Of a DNA stretch of 64,000 bases, positions 25,240 to 32,310 are shown piece after piece. Positions within the stretch are counted from its first letter, which is position 1. Each line of letters starts with the position of its first letter. The notes beneath the pieces are model-generated. The model had not been told where the DNA came from. It saw only the letters and a program-made list of their open reading frames with translations, and ran no database searches. The position numbers and the translations under genes were made by a program. This stretch comes from Candidimonas humi (GTDB lineage: Bacteria; Pseudomonadota; Gammaproteobacteria; Burkholderiales; Burkholderiaceae_B). The stretch covers positions 23,335-87,334 of the forward strand of contig NZ_JAHTBN010000012.1 of the NCBI RefSeq assembly GCF_019166065.1, in the 5' to 3' direction.

Positions 25240-25632
25240 ATGAAAATGAAAAGCAAGATCCTTGTCTCCACCTTTGTAGCCGCCTGTCTTGCAGGCAGTT
25301 CCGCTCTGGCGCAAGGCTATGACCATCGTGGGCCCCAGCATTCGGCGCCGCCGGCCATACGTCACGCCCCGCCGCCACGCCATGCGGCACCCCCGCATCG
25401 CCCCCCTCATCCGGTCGAGCACCGGGGACGCGGAGCCGGCCCGCATCATAACTTCTACAAAGGCGATCGCCTGCCCTCCGAATACCGGAGCCGGCAATAT
25501 GTCATAGACAACTGGCGCGCCCATCACCTCAGCGCACCTCCGCGCGGCTATTACTGGGTGCAAGCCGGGGGCGACTACGTGCTTGCCGCCATCGCCACTG
25601 GCCTCATCGCCCAGATCGTGCTGAGCAACTGA
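25240..25632 (+). CDS. RcnB-family periplasmic protein
   Basis: A 130-residue secreted protein. The signal peptide ends at SSALAQ (about residue 25). A His/Pro-rich region (HSAPPAIRHAPPPRHAAPPH) follows, then the RcnB domain with DRLPSEYRSRQYVIDNW and the terminal YYWVQAGGDYVLAAIATGLI. RcnB-like proteins are periplasmic modulators of Ni/Co homeostasis in E. coli; here no rcnA or rcnR is adjacent, so the metal role is open. AGGAG precedes ATG 25240. A strong terminator follows. Confidence 0.85.
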   Translation: MKMKSKILVSTFVAACLAGSSALAQGYDHRGPQHSAPPAIRHAPPPRHAAPPHRPPHPVEHRGRGAGPHHNFYKGDRLPSEYRSRQYVIDNWRAHHLSAPPRGYYWVQAGGDYVLAAIATGLIAQIVLSN

Positions 25633-25656
25633 TAGTCGCTGCAACAACAGCGCACA

Positions 25657-27525
25657 TCACGCTGGAACCCGGCCCTCGCGGCCGGGTTTTTCTATTTCGG
25701 ACCGCGCCGCACTGCGGCTGCTCTCGACGTCCGGAGGAAACAGGCTGAGCACTGTCCATCCCGCCTCGACGTCCGGCCTGCGTTCGGTGGTGTAGGGCTC
25801 GGCCAGCCCCTTGGGCGAGAGCGCGAACAAGGGCATGAGCCGCCCGCCGTAGCTCTCGCAGTATTGCTCGAATCCGAAAGCCTCGGTCAGGCTGGTCGCG
25901 CGTATGGCGCCGCCCTGGCCCAGCAGGCTCGCCAGCTTCCAGTAGGTAGCGTCTTCGGCAAACAGGCTGCGGCCGCGATGCGGAGACGCCACCTTGTGCT
26001 TGCGCGCGACATCGTCGCGGCGCGAACTGGGCAACACATAGACGCGATTCTTGCCGAACTCGTCGCGGTAGCGGGTGGTCACGAGCGCGTTGAAGTCGTC
26101 GCGCGGCCCCAGCGCCAGCATGCTGCCCAGGCCGGACAAGTCCAGGTTGCGCTGCGCGTGTTCGGACACCGGGCTGCCGTAATAGGTCGGCAGGCCTTGC
26201 ATGCGCGCCCGGGCGATGGCGTCCCAATCGCTGCTGCACAGGCGCACCGGAACGCCCTCGGTTTGCAGGGCCAGGCCTATGGCCAGGGCCACCGGATTCG
26301 CGCCCACGATCAGGAAGCCCACCGGGTCGGGCTCGGCCACCCGTAGCGCCACGGCCATGGCCCTGGCGGTGGCGCTTTGCAGCACCACGGTGCCGATGAT
26401 GACCACGAAAGTCAGCGGCAGCAATTGATCGGCATGCGGCAGGCCCAGATGCTGCAGTCGGATGGCGAACAGCGCCGACACCGCCGCGGCGACAATGCCG
26501 CGCGGCGCGATCCAGGCCAGCAGCGCCCGCTCGCGCCAGGGCAGCCCCGAGCCCCAGGTGGCGAACGCGACTTTCAGCGGCCTGGCCACGAACAACATCG
26601 CGGCCAGCACGGCCGGCCCGCGCCAGCCCAGTTGCAGCAAAGAACCCAGGTCCATGCGTGCGGCCAGGATGATGAACAGCGCCGACAGCAGCATGAGGCT
26701 AAGGGTTTCCTTGAACTCGAGGATTTCGTCGACCGGCAGGTCGGGCTGGTTGGCCATCCAGATGCCCATGATGGTCACGCTCAGCAGGCCCGATTCGGAA
26801 TGCATGGCGTTGGACAAGGCAAAGACCGCGAACACCACAGCCAGCACGGTCACGTTCACCAGATAGTCGGCCAGCCAGTTGCGCCGCAGTACCTCGCCCA
26901 GGGCGATACCCGCGACCAGGCCCATACCGGCGCCGATGATCACGATTTCGCCGAACGTCAGCAGGGTATGCCCCCAGACCATGCCGCCCTGGATGGAGGC
27001 GATGAATTCATAAGTCAGCACCGCCAGCAGCGCACCCAGCGGATCGATGACTATGCCTTCCCAGCGCAGCGTGTTGGCCACGCGCGCCACCGGCCGCACG
27101 GTGCGCAACAGCGGCGCGATGACCGTGGGCCCGGTCACTACGGTAATGGCGCCGAACAGGAAGGAGAGCCGCCAGGGAAACCGCATGATCCAGTGCGCGG
27201 CCAGCGTGGTGACCAGCCAGGTGATCATCATGCCCGCCCCGACCAGCCTGCGCACTACCCTTTCAAGGCCGCGGATCTCGTGCAGTTGCAGAGTCAGGCT
27301 GCCTTCGAACAAGATGACCGCCACCGACAGGGAAATGAATGGAAAGAGCAGGTTTCCGAACAACGCGTCGGGATGCAGCCACCCCGCCACCGGCCCAAGC
27401 AGCAGGCCGGCTATCAGCAGGAACAAAATAGCCGGCAAGTGCACGCGCCATGCGGCCCATTGGCACAAGACTCCGACGATGCCGATACCGGCCAGGACGA
27501 CGATATGATGCTCGGTCAAAATCAA
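25657..27525 (-). CDS. CPA1-type cation/proton antiporter with C-terminal nucleotide-binding domain
   Basis: A 622-residue protein: about 12 membrane helices to residue 400, with LLIAGLLLGPVAGWL, VAVILFEGSLTLQL, the conserved VTGPTVIAPLL and EGIVIDPLGALLAVLTYEF, and LAWIAPRGIVAAAVSALFA. These match Na+(K+)/H+ antiporters of the NhaP/YcgO type. A soluble domain follows with FLIVGANPVALAIGLALQ, a TrkA-N-like Rossmann fold that may sense nucleotides. The start is TTG, either 27525 or 27519; the GGGAGGG upstream fits 27519 better. Its 3' end overlaps the convergent terminator. Confidence 0.88.
   Translation of the reverse strand: MILTEHHIVVLAGIGIVGVLCQWAAWRVHLPAILFLLIAGLLLGPVAGWLHPDALFGNLLFPFISLSVAVILFEGSLTLQLHEIRGLERVVRRLVGAGMMITWLVTTLAAHWIMRFPWRLSFLFGAITVVTGPTVIAPLLRTVRPVARVANTLRWEGIVIDPLGALLAVLTYEFIASIQGGMVWGHTLLTFGEIVIIGAGMGLVAGIALGEVLRRNWLADYLVNVTVLAVVFAVFALSNAMHSESGLLSVTIMGIWMANQPDLPVDEILEFKETLSLMLLSALFIILAARMDLGSLLQLGWRGPAVLAAMLFVARPLKVAFATWGSGLPWRERALLAWIAPRGIVAAAVSALFAIRLQHLGLPHADQLLPLTFVVIIGTVVLQSATARAMAVALRVAEPDPVGFLIVGANPVALAIGLALQTEGVPVRLCSSDWDAIARARMQGLPTYYGSPVSEHAQRNLDLSGLGSMLALGPRDDFNALVTTRYRDEFGKNRVYVLPSSRRDDVARKHKVASPHRGRSLFAEDATYWKLASLLGQGGAIRATSLTEAFGFEQYCESYGGRLMPLFALSPKGLAEPYTTERRPDVEAGWTVLSLFPPDVESSRSAARSEIEKPGREGRVPA
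25666..25691 (+). terminator. Intrinsic terminator of the RcnB-like gene
   Basis: AACCCGGCC-CTCGC-GGCCGGGTT forms a 9-bp stem followed by TTT. It lies inside the last codons of the convergent antiporter gene, which therefore encodes its C-terminus across the hairpin. Confidence 0.85.
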
Positions 27526-28024
27526 AGCCCTCCCGGCGCAGCACGATACCGGCCCTCGGGAATGTGTGCATGCGCAGGGGCCGTTGCAGGGACATTATCC
27601 TCCTGCGCCTGCGCGGCGCCGTCTTTCGCATGGCGGCGAGGCAGCGCCCATGAGTCCCCGCGGCCTGGAACGGCCGCAATGCGCGAACCGGACGTTACCG
27701 GGAGTCATTCGAGTTACAGGCGCATCTCTTTGTTAAGTAGATGTTGCGCTTGCGGCCAGTACGCGGGCCCGTGCCTCCGTCTATGCCAAGGACGGGCCGC
27801 AAGCACGATAGCCCGTGCCGCGACCTGTTACATTTTGCCGCTCGCAGGCTTGACCCGGCAAATCGGCGCCAGTTAGTGTGGCCATGTCAAGACCAGGGAA
27901 ACTCGAAACGAAGCACCCGTCCGCGCAGCTCAGGAACAATATCGCCAACCATCGGCGCCAATGCCGAACAAACCGGCGCCGGCATGTCGCAGACCGACAT
28001 GTTCCCGACTAAAGGAGAATCATC
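27526..28024. other. Divergent intergenic region
   Basis: No gene is supported in this 499-bp gap between the antiporter and the DUF1328 gene. The only clear structure is an inverted repeat CATGTCG-CAGAC-CGACATG at 27983-28001, 24 bp upstream of the DUF1328 start, which could be an operator or a leader hairpin. Confidence 0.5.
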
Positions 28025-28186
28025 ATGCTGTACTATGCGGTCGTTTTCTTCATCATTGCCATCATCGCAGCCGTGCTGGGATTCGGCGGCATAGCGGCCG
28101 GCGCCGCTTCGATCGCCCAGATCCTGTTCTACATCTTTCTGGTGCTGGCCGTGCTCACCCTGCTACGCGGGCTGTTCCGCAAGTAA
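28025..28186 (+). CDS. DUF1328 (UPF0391/YtjA-type) small membrane protein
   Basis: A 53-residue protein beginning [20 protein letters not shown], with two hydrophobic helices separated by GGIAAGAAS and ending RGLFRK. This is the standard size and pattern of DUF1328 proteins, which are tiny inner-membrane proteins often induced by stress. AAAGGAGAATCATC before the ATG is a strong ribosome site. Its last 58 bp overlap, in antisense, the 3' end of the lumazine synthase gene. Function unknown. Confidence 0.88.
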   Translation: MLYYAVVFFIIAIIAAVLGFGGIAAGAASIAQILFYIFLVLAVLTLLRGLFRK

Positions 28187-28722
28187 GGGGGGGCCGGGGC
28201 GCCGACGGGCGCAAGGCCGGGGCCTTGCAGCGCCCGCAAGCCGGCAACCGTCGACAAGCAGGCATGGGCCGCCTCGGCGCCCTTGACCTGCATATGGCCG
28301 CGGAAGAACGAGACATGCTCGGCCTGGGCATTGAAGTTCTGCGGCGTCAATACTGCCGATATCACCGGTACGCCGGTCGAAAGCTGGACCTGCATGAGGC
28401 CGTCTATGACCGCTTGCGCCACGAATTCGTGGCGATAAATGCCGCCGTCGACGACGAACCCGGCCGCCACTATCACATCGTAGCGCCCGCTGCGGGCCAG
28501 GTACTGGGCATGCAGCGGCAGCTCGAACGCGCCGGGAACCTCAAAGGCGTCGACGATGTCGTGCTGGCCGGCGCGCGCCCGCAACGTCGAACAGAAAGCC
28601 TCGCGGCATTCGTCCACGATGTCCCTATGCCAGCAGGATTGCACGAAGGCGACCCTGAGCGCGCCGCGCACGGCATCGCCCGCGGAGGGAACGGCTGCAG
28701 GGGAAATTTTCGGGGGATACAT
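28129..28722 (-). CDS. ribH: 6,7-dimethyl-8-ribityllumazine synthase (type II, RibH2-like)
   Basis: A 197-residue protein with the lumazine synthase core: [57 protein letters not shown] and the substrate-site segment [16 protein letters not shown]. It condenses 5-amino-6-ribitylaminouracil with dihydroxybutanone phosphate in riboflavin synthesis. The lone location away from a rib operon and the core sequence fit the type II decameric form, usually about 158 residues. The last 30 or so residues lie antisense to the DUF1328 gene and have no family match. An FMN riboswitch and a Shine-Dalgarno hairpin precede it, so FMN shortage should raise expression. Confidence 0.9.
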   Translation of the reverse strand: MYPPKISPAAVPSAGDAVRGALRVAFVQSCWHRDIVDECREAFCSTLRARAGQHDIVDAFEVPGAFELPLHAQYLARSGRYDVIVAAGFVVDGGIYRHEFVAQAVIDGLMQVQLSTGVPVISAVLTPQNFNAQAEHVSFFRGHMQVKGAEAAHACLSTVAGLRALQGPGLAPVGAPAPPYLRNSPRSRVSTASTRKM

Positions 28723-28733
28723 TCTGTGTAGCT

Positions 28734-28760
28734 CCTATTTATCAATGTCGCATAAATAGG
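28734..28760 (-). promoter_or_regulatory. Hairpin covering part of the ribH ribosome-binding site
   Basis: On the minus strand CCTATTTAT-GCGACATTG-ATAAATAGG forms a perfect 9-bp stem. The last three bases of the stem (AGG) are the first three of the AGGAG Shine-Dalgarno (28736-28732), 9 nt before the ribH ATG. This fits the expression platform of a translational riboswitch. Confidence 0.65.
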
Positions 28761-28820
28761 GCGCAGAGCGATCGCGCGGGAGCCCGCCCGCATCGGCGCG
28801 GACACACAGCCGCAGACCCG

Positions 28821-28960
28821 CTCTCTTTCATCCGGACTATGACCGTCGGCCCCGGAATCGCACCGGATCTGCTGACCCCGCCGCCATGGCGACGGGCGCT
28901 CGCGGGCTGTGCGCGCATGCGCAATCACCGCCGGTGGGGACTTGCACCCCGCCCTGAGAA
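28821..28960 (-). promoter_or_regulatory. FMN riboswitch (RFN element)
   Basis: The minus strand carries the conserved RFN segments in order: TTCTCAGGGCGGGGTG, CAAGTCCCCACCGGCGGT, GCCCGCGAGCG, GTCAGCAGATCCGGTG, ATTCCGGGGCCGACGG, and TCATAGTCCGGATGAAAG with GAGAG closing the P1 helix. It sits about 100 nt upstream of the ribH start. FMN binding is expected to repress ribH. The region between aptamer and gene has no terminator with a U-tract, pointing to translational control. Confidence 0.95.
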
Positions 28961-29149
28961 CGTCGCGGCCGCTGACGGCCGCGTAAAAAAATATATCACG
29001 AACGCAGGCCACCGCGCAGCGGCGCGGGCTGGCGCATGTGTGCCGGGCCGGGCCCCGCTACTGTGCCGCGCCCCCAAATACGTGGCACGGGCGGTTGCGG
29101 CAGGCGCCGGAATGCTGCCCGCCTGCGGCCACACCAGGCCCGGCAGTAC

Positions 29150-29590
29150 TCAACGCGCGTGGACGATGATCAGCCACAGTACGCCGTAGCGATCGGCCAC
29201 CATGCCGAAGGACTCGGCAAAAAAGGTCGGCCCGAGCGGCATCGTGACCTGGCCGCCATCGGCCAGTGCGTCGAAAAAGCGCCGTGCTTCGGCCTGGCCG
29301 GCGGCCTCTATCGTTATTCCGAAACCGCGGAACTGAGGGCCGCCGTCTTCGTTGCCGTCGGATGCGAACAATACCGTGTCGCCGATGCGCACAGTGGCAT
29401 GCATCACTTTTTCCAGGCGCCCGGCCATTGACGGGCATGCTGCGGAAGAAGAGCCCTGGCCGGCGTCGGCCGGCGCCGGCGCATCCTTGTAGCGCATGAG
29501 ATCGACGATTTCGGCATCCAGCGCCTTGCCGTAGAAAGCCAGGGCCTCGTCGCAGCGGCCGTTGAAGAATAGATAAGGATGTAGCTGCAT
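29150..29590 (-). CDS. PhnB-like VOC-fold protein
   Basis: A 146-residue protein of the PhnB/3-demethylubiquinone-like VOC group. It starts MQLHPYLFFNGRCDEALAFY, has HATVRIGDTVLFASDG in the middle and ends with FFAESFGMVADRYGVLW. These small glyoxalase-fold proteins have mostly unknown activity. AAGGAG precedes ATG 29590. A 19-bp dyad lies about 100 bp upstream and may be its operator. It is monocistronic. Confidence 0.88.
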   Translation of the reverse strand: MQLHPYLFFNGRCDEALAFYGKALDAEIVDLMRYKDAPAPADAGQGSSSAACPSMAGRLEKVMHATVRIGDTVLFASDGNEDGGPQFRGFGITIEAAGQAEARRFFDALADGGQVTMPLGPTFFAESFGMVADRYGVLWLIIVHAR

Positions 29591-29692
29591 GGATTGCTCC
29601 TTGGGCGATAGATACGAAAACGGGAATTTCTTGCGGCAGGCCTCTTGCGGCAAGCCGCGATACGCAGTCCTTCCGGAGAGTGTTCCGGATAT

Positions 29693-29711
29693 TTGTGTAC
29701 GGCGTACACAA
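29693..29711. promoter_or_regulatory. 19-bp dyad upstream of the PhnB-like gene
   Basis: TTGTGTAC-GGC-GTACACAA has perfect 8-bp arms, about 103 bp upstream of the PhnB-like start. The size and symmetry fit a TetR-type operator. A related half-site, TGTACAGCGTCCACA, lies at 29729-29743. Confidence 0.5.
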
Positions 29712-29844
29712 TAAGATAGCAAATATTCTGTACAGCGTCCACATCTGTGTGGGCCGAGCGGCGGACAGGCGGGCTCCGAGCCGCGGCTCAGGCTTGGCTC
29801 GGCGTTATCGCCCCGGCGCCGCCTCGCGGCCCCGGAGCGGGGGT

Positions 29845-30810
29845 TCAGGACGCAAGCAGCTCGCTGAAGCGCTGCAGATCGACGTTGCCGCCGCTCAGGA
29901 TGACGCCCACGCGCTTGCCGCGCAATTCCGCGCCCAGCCCGCGCGCGCCCGCATAGCCCAGGCAGCCGGTAGGTTCCACCATGATCTTCATGCGTGCCGC
30001 GAAGAATCGCATGGCTGCTACCAGATCGGCGTCGGAAGCCGTCACGATGTCCTGCACATCGCGGCGGATGATCGCAAAAGTGTGCTTGCCCAGATGTTGG
30101 GTCTGGGCGCCGTCGGCAATGGTGCGCGGCGTGTCGATGTGCACGATGGCACCGGATCGCAGGGATTGCTGGCCGTCGTTACCCGTCTCGGGCTCCACGC
30201 CGTACACCTTGCAGTCGGGCGACAAGGCGCGCGCCGCAAGCGCCGAGCCCGACAACAGGCCGCCGCCGCCCAGGGGCACGAACAAGTAGTCGAGCGTGCC
30301 CGCTTCCTGGAGCAGTTCGCGGGCGGCCGTGCCTTGCCCCGCAATGACGTCGGGGTGATCGTAGGGCGGGATCAAGGTCAGGCCCTTCTCTGCGGCCAGC
30401 GTTTGTGCGAGCTCTTCGCGGTCTTGCGTGTAGCGGTCGTAGAGCACCACATGGCCGCCGTAGCCTTTGGTCGCGGCCAGTTTGGCGGCCGGCGCATCCT
30501 GCGGCATCAGTATCGTGGCTTCTATGCCGAGCACGCGCGCCGCCAATGCCACGGCCTGCGCATGGTTGCCCGAGGAAAACGCCAGCACGCCGCGGCGCTT
30601 CTGCTCTGCGTTGAAACGCGACAGCGCGTTGAAGGCGCCGCGGAACTTGAAGGCGCCCATGCGCTGGAGGTTCTCGCACTTGAAGTACAACTCGGCGCCG
30701 AACTCCTGGTTGGCGGTGTGCGACACCAGCACGGGAGTGCGGTGCGCGTGGCCGCGCAGCCGCCCTGCGGCGGCGGCGACGTCTTCATAAGTCGGTGTCG
30801 GCTGGTCCAT
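29845..30810 (-). CDS. PLP-dependent threonine/serine dehydratase family enzyme
   Basis: A 321-residue fold type II PLP enzyme without the regulatory ACT domain of IlvA. The PLP lysine is Lys55 in GAFKFRGAFNA; the phosphate/substrate loop SSGNHAQAVALAA and the PLP-phosphate GGGGLLSGSALAA are present. It may deaminate threonine or serine to 2-oxoacids, or act as threo-3-hydroxyaspartate ammonia-lyase or serine racemase; these share all visible motifs. ATG 30810 is chosen because similarity starts there; the frame is open further across a repeat. Confidence 0.87.
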   Translation of the reverse strand: MDQPTPTYEDVAAAAGRLRGHAHRTPVLVSHTANQEFGAELYFKCENLQRMGAFKFRGAFNALSRFNAEQKRRGVLAFSSGNHAQAVALAARVLGIEATILMPQDAPAAKLAATKGYGGHVVLYDRYTQDREELAQTLAAEKGLTLIPPYDHPDVIAGQGTAARELLQEAGTLDYLFVPLGGGGLLSGSALAARALSPDCKVYGVEPETGNDGQQSLRSGAIVHIDTPRTIADGAQTQHLGKHTFAIIRRDVQDIVTASDADLVAAMRFFAARMKIMVEPTGCLGYAGARGLGAELRGKRVGVILSGGNVDLQRFSELLAS

Positions 30811-30828
30811 GGAAAGATCCACAAAAGA

Positions 30829-30870
30829 GATACGGGCTGAGTGATACGAGCTAAGTGATACGAGCTGAGT
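30829..30870. repeat. Three tandem 14-bp repeats in the dehydratase leader
   Basis: GATACGGGCTGAGT, GATACGAGCTAAGT and GATACGAGCTGAGT follow one another exactly, then GATACGGACG breaks off. They lie 19 bp upstream of the dehydratase start codon. Confidence 0.92.
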
Positions 30871-31009
30871 GATACGGACGAATTGATGTGTGCGTAGCAA
30901 TGCAAGGGCATGCGGCGCTCATGTGCCGCATGCCGGGCGGGCAAGCCGGGCGCCGCATGGATACAGGCCCAGATCGGGGCTGCCCCCCGGCAAGGCCGGC
31001 AACCCGGGT

Positions 31010-31795
31010 TCAGAGATAGCGGCGGAACCAGTCCAGGGCCTTGGCCCAGCCGTCCTCGGCCTCGGCCTTGCGGAAGCTGGGGCGGTAGTCGCTGTAGAAG
31101 GCATGGCCGGCATCGGAATAAACCACGAAGCGCGAGGCCTTGGAAGCGGCCCCGCCGTGGGCCAGCACGGCCTCCATCTTGCGTATGTCTTCCACGGGAA
31201 TGCTCGTGTCCTGCGCCCCGTACAGGCCCAGCACCGGCGCATGCAGGCTGGCGGCCACGTCGATCGGATTGCGCACCTGCAGCGGGCCATGCCCGGTGGT
31301 CAAGCGCCCATACCAGGCGACCCCCGCCTTGCATACGGGATTGTGTTCCGCATAGAGCCACACCAGGCGTCCGCCCCAACAGAAGCCCGTCACCCCCAGG
31401 CGCTTGGCATCGGCGCCTTGCGATTCGGCCCATTTGGCGCTGGCGTCCAGATCGGCCAGCACTTGTTCGTCAGGCACCTTGGCGACGATATTCTTCACCA
31501 GGCTGGGGATTTCGGTGTAGGCGCTGGCATCGCCCTGGCGCTGGTAGAGCTCGACCGCGACCGCGAAGTAGCCCTCGTGCGCGAAGCGCCGGCAGACGTC
31601 CTGGACATGCTCGTGCAAGCCGAAGATTTCCTGGATGACCAGCACCACCGGGCAATGCGCCCGGTCGGCCGGGGCGGCGAAATAGGCCTTGATCGTGCCG
31701 TCGAAAGTAGGCATGTCCACCAGGCCATGCTTGAGCCCTTCGGCCGAAGTATGCAAGGTGGTGTCGGCGGCTCCGGTGATGGGAGAAAAAGACAT
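31010..31795 (-). CDS. Dienelactone hydrolase family protein
   Basis: A 261-residue alpha/beta hydrolase with the dienelactone hydrolase triad: Cys139 in GFCWGG, Asp196 in YGAQD, His231 in DAGHAF, and the acidic Glu in IQEIFGL. Such enzymes open 4-carboxymethylene-butenolide to maleylacetate, the substrate of the reductases encoded at 3254 and 6148, though many homologues have other roles. The ATG at 31795 is preceded by AAGGAGCTGAA. It is 199 bp upstream of the dehydratase gene, which is on the same strand. Confidence 0.88.
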   Translation of the reverse strand: MSFSPITGAADTTLHTSAEGLKHGLVDMPTFDGTIKAYFAAPADRAHCPVVLVIQEIFGLHEHVQDVCRRFAHEGYFAVAVELYQRQGDASAYTEIPSLVKNIVAKVPDEQVLADLDASAKWAESQGADAKRLGVTGFCWGGRLVWLYAEHNPVCKAGVAWYGRLTTGHGPLQVRNPIDVAASLHAPVLGLYGAQDTSIPVEDIRKMEAVLAHGGAASKASRFVVYSDAGHAFYSDYRPSFRKAEAEDGWAKALDWFRRYL

Positions 31796-31809
31796 TTCAG
31801 CTCCTTGGA

Positions 31810-31837
31810 AGAATCGTGCACAAAGAATCGTGCACAA
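31810..31837. repeat. Two tandem 14-bp repeats in the hydrolase leader
   Basis: AGAATCGTGCACAA occurs twice in direct succession, 15 bp upstream of the hydrolase start. Each copy contains the GTGCAC palindrome. A TATAAAA run follows on the minus-strand upstream side (31840-31846), so the repeat may lie around the transcription start. Confidence 0.9.
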
Positions 31838-31963
31838 ATTTTATATCGCCCGGGCGATGCGCTAGAATCAAAGAGCCATCCCATGTGCGCCGGCCGGGTG
31901 GCGGCGCCATGCTGCAAGCTGCCGCGCCGATCGCATGGCCTACGGCGCGGGCCTGCCTAAGCC

Positions 31964-32209
31964 ATGAAAATCAAACTCACTTCCAGAAAGCTGCAGCTAT
32001 GCTTCTTTCTGGCCATCTACGGACTGGTGTTCGGCCGCCCGCTGTGGCTCATGACCGAGGGCGGGGCCAGGCCCGCGCCCATGCTGTTCCTGATGGCCTG
32101 CTGCGCCGTCTGGTTCGCGCTGATCAGCCTGATAATGGATCAGGCCAAGAAAAGCGCGCGCAAAAAAAACCAGGAAAACATGTCGCGCCGGCCCGGCCCC
32201 CGCGAATAG
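31964..32209 (+). CDS. Small two-helix membrane protein, unknown
   Basis: An 81-residue protein beginning MKIKLTSRKLQLCFFLAIYG. Two hydrophobic helices (about 12-30 and 40-58) are followed by a strongly basic tail, KKSARKKNQENMSRRPG. It has the composition of a genuine membrane protein, but no clear ribosome site is seen and I do not recognise a family. It is convergent with polA, 101 bp away. Confidence 0.6.
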   Translation: MKIKLTSRKLQLCFFLAIYGLVFGRPLWLMTEGGARPAPMLFLMACCAVWFALISLIMDQAKKSARKKNQENMSRRPGPRE

Positions 32210-32310
32210 GCCTGACGCCGGCCCTGCGCCAAGCCGCGGCCGCGGACCCGTCCCGCCGCAGCGCTATGGCCAGGGCCGCCCGAGCGGCCGCCGCCACGGG
32301 CGCGATTCCC

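Noticed and set aside
28961..28988. Terminator at the GC-rich hairpin before the FMN riboswitch
   Set aside because: The hairpin is followed by A residues on the plus strand and preceded by T on the minus strand, so it lacks a U-tract in either direction.
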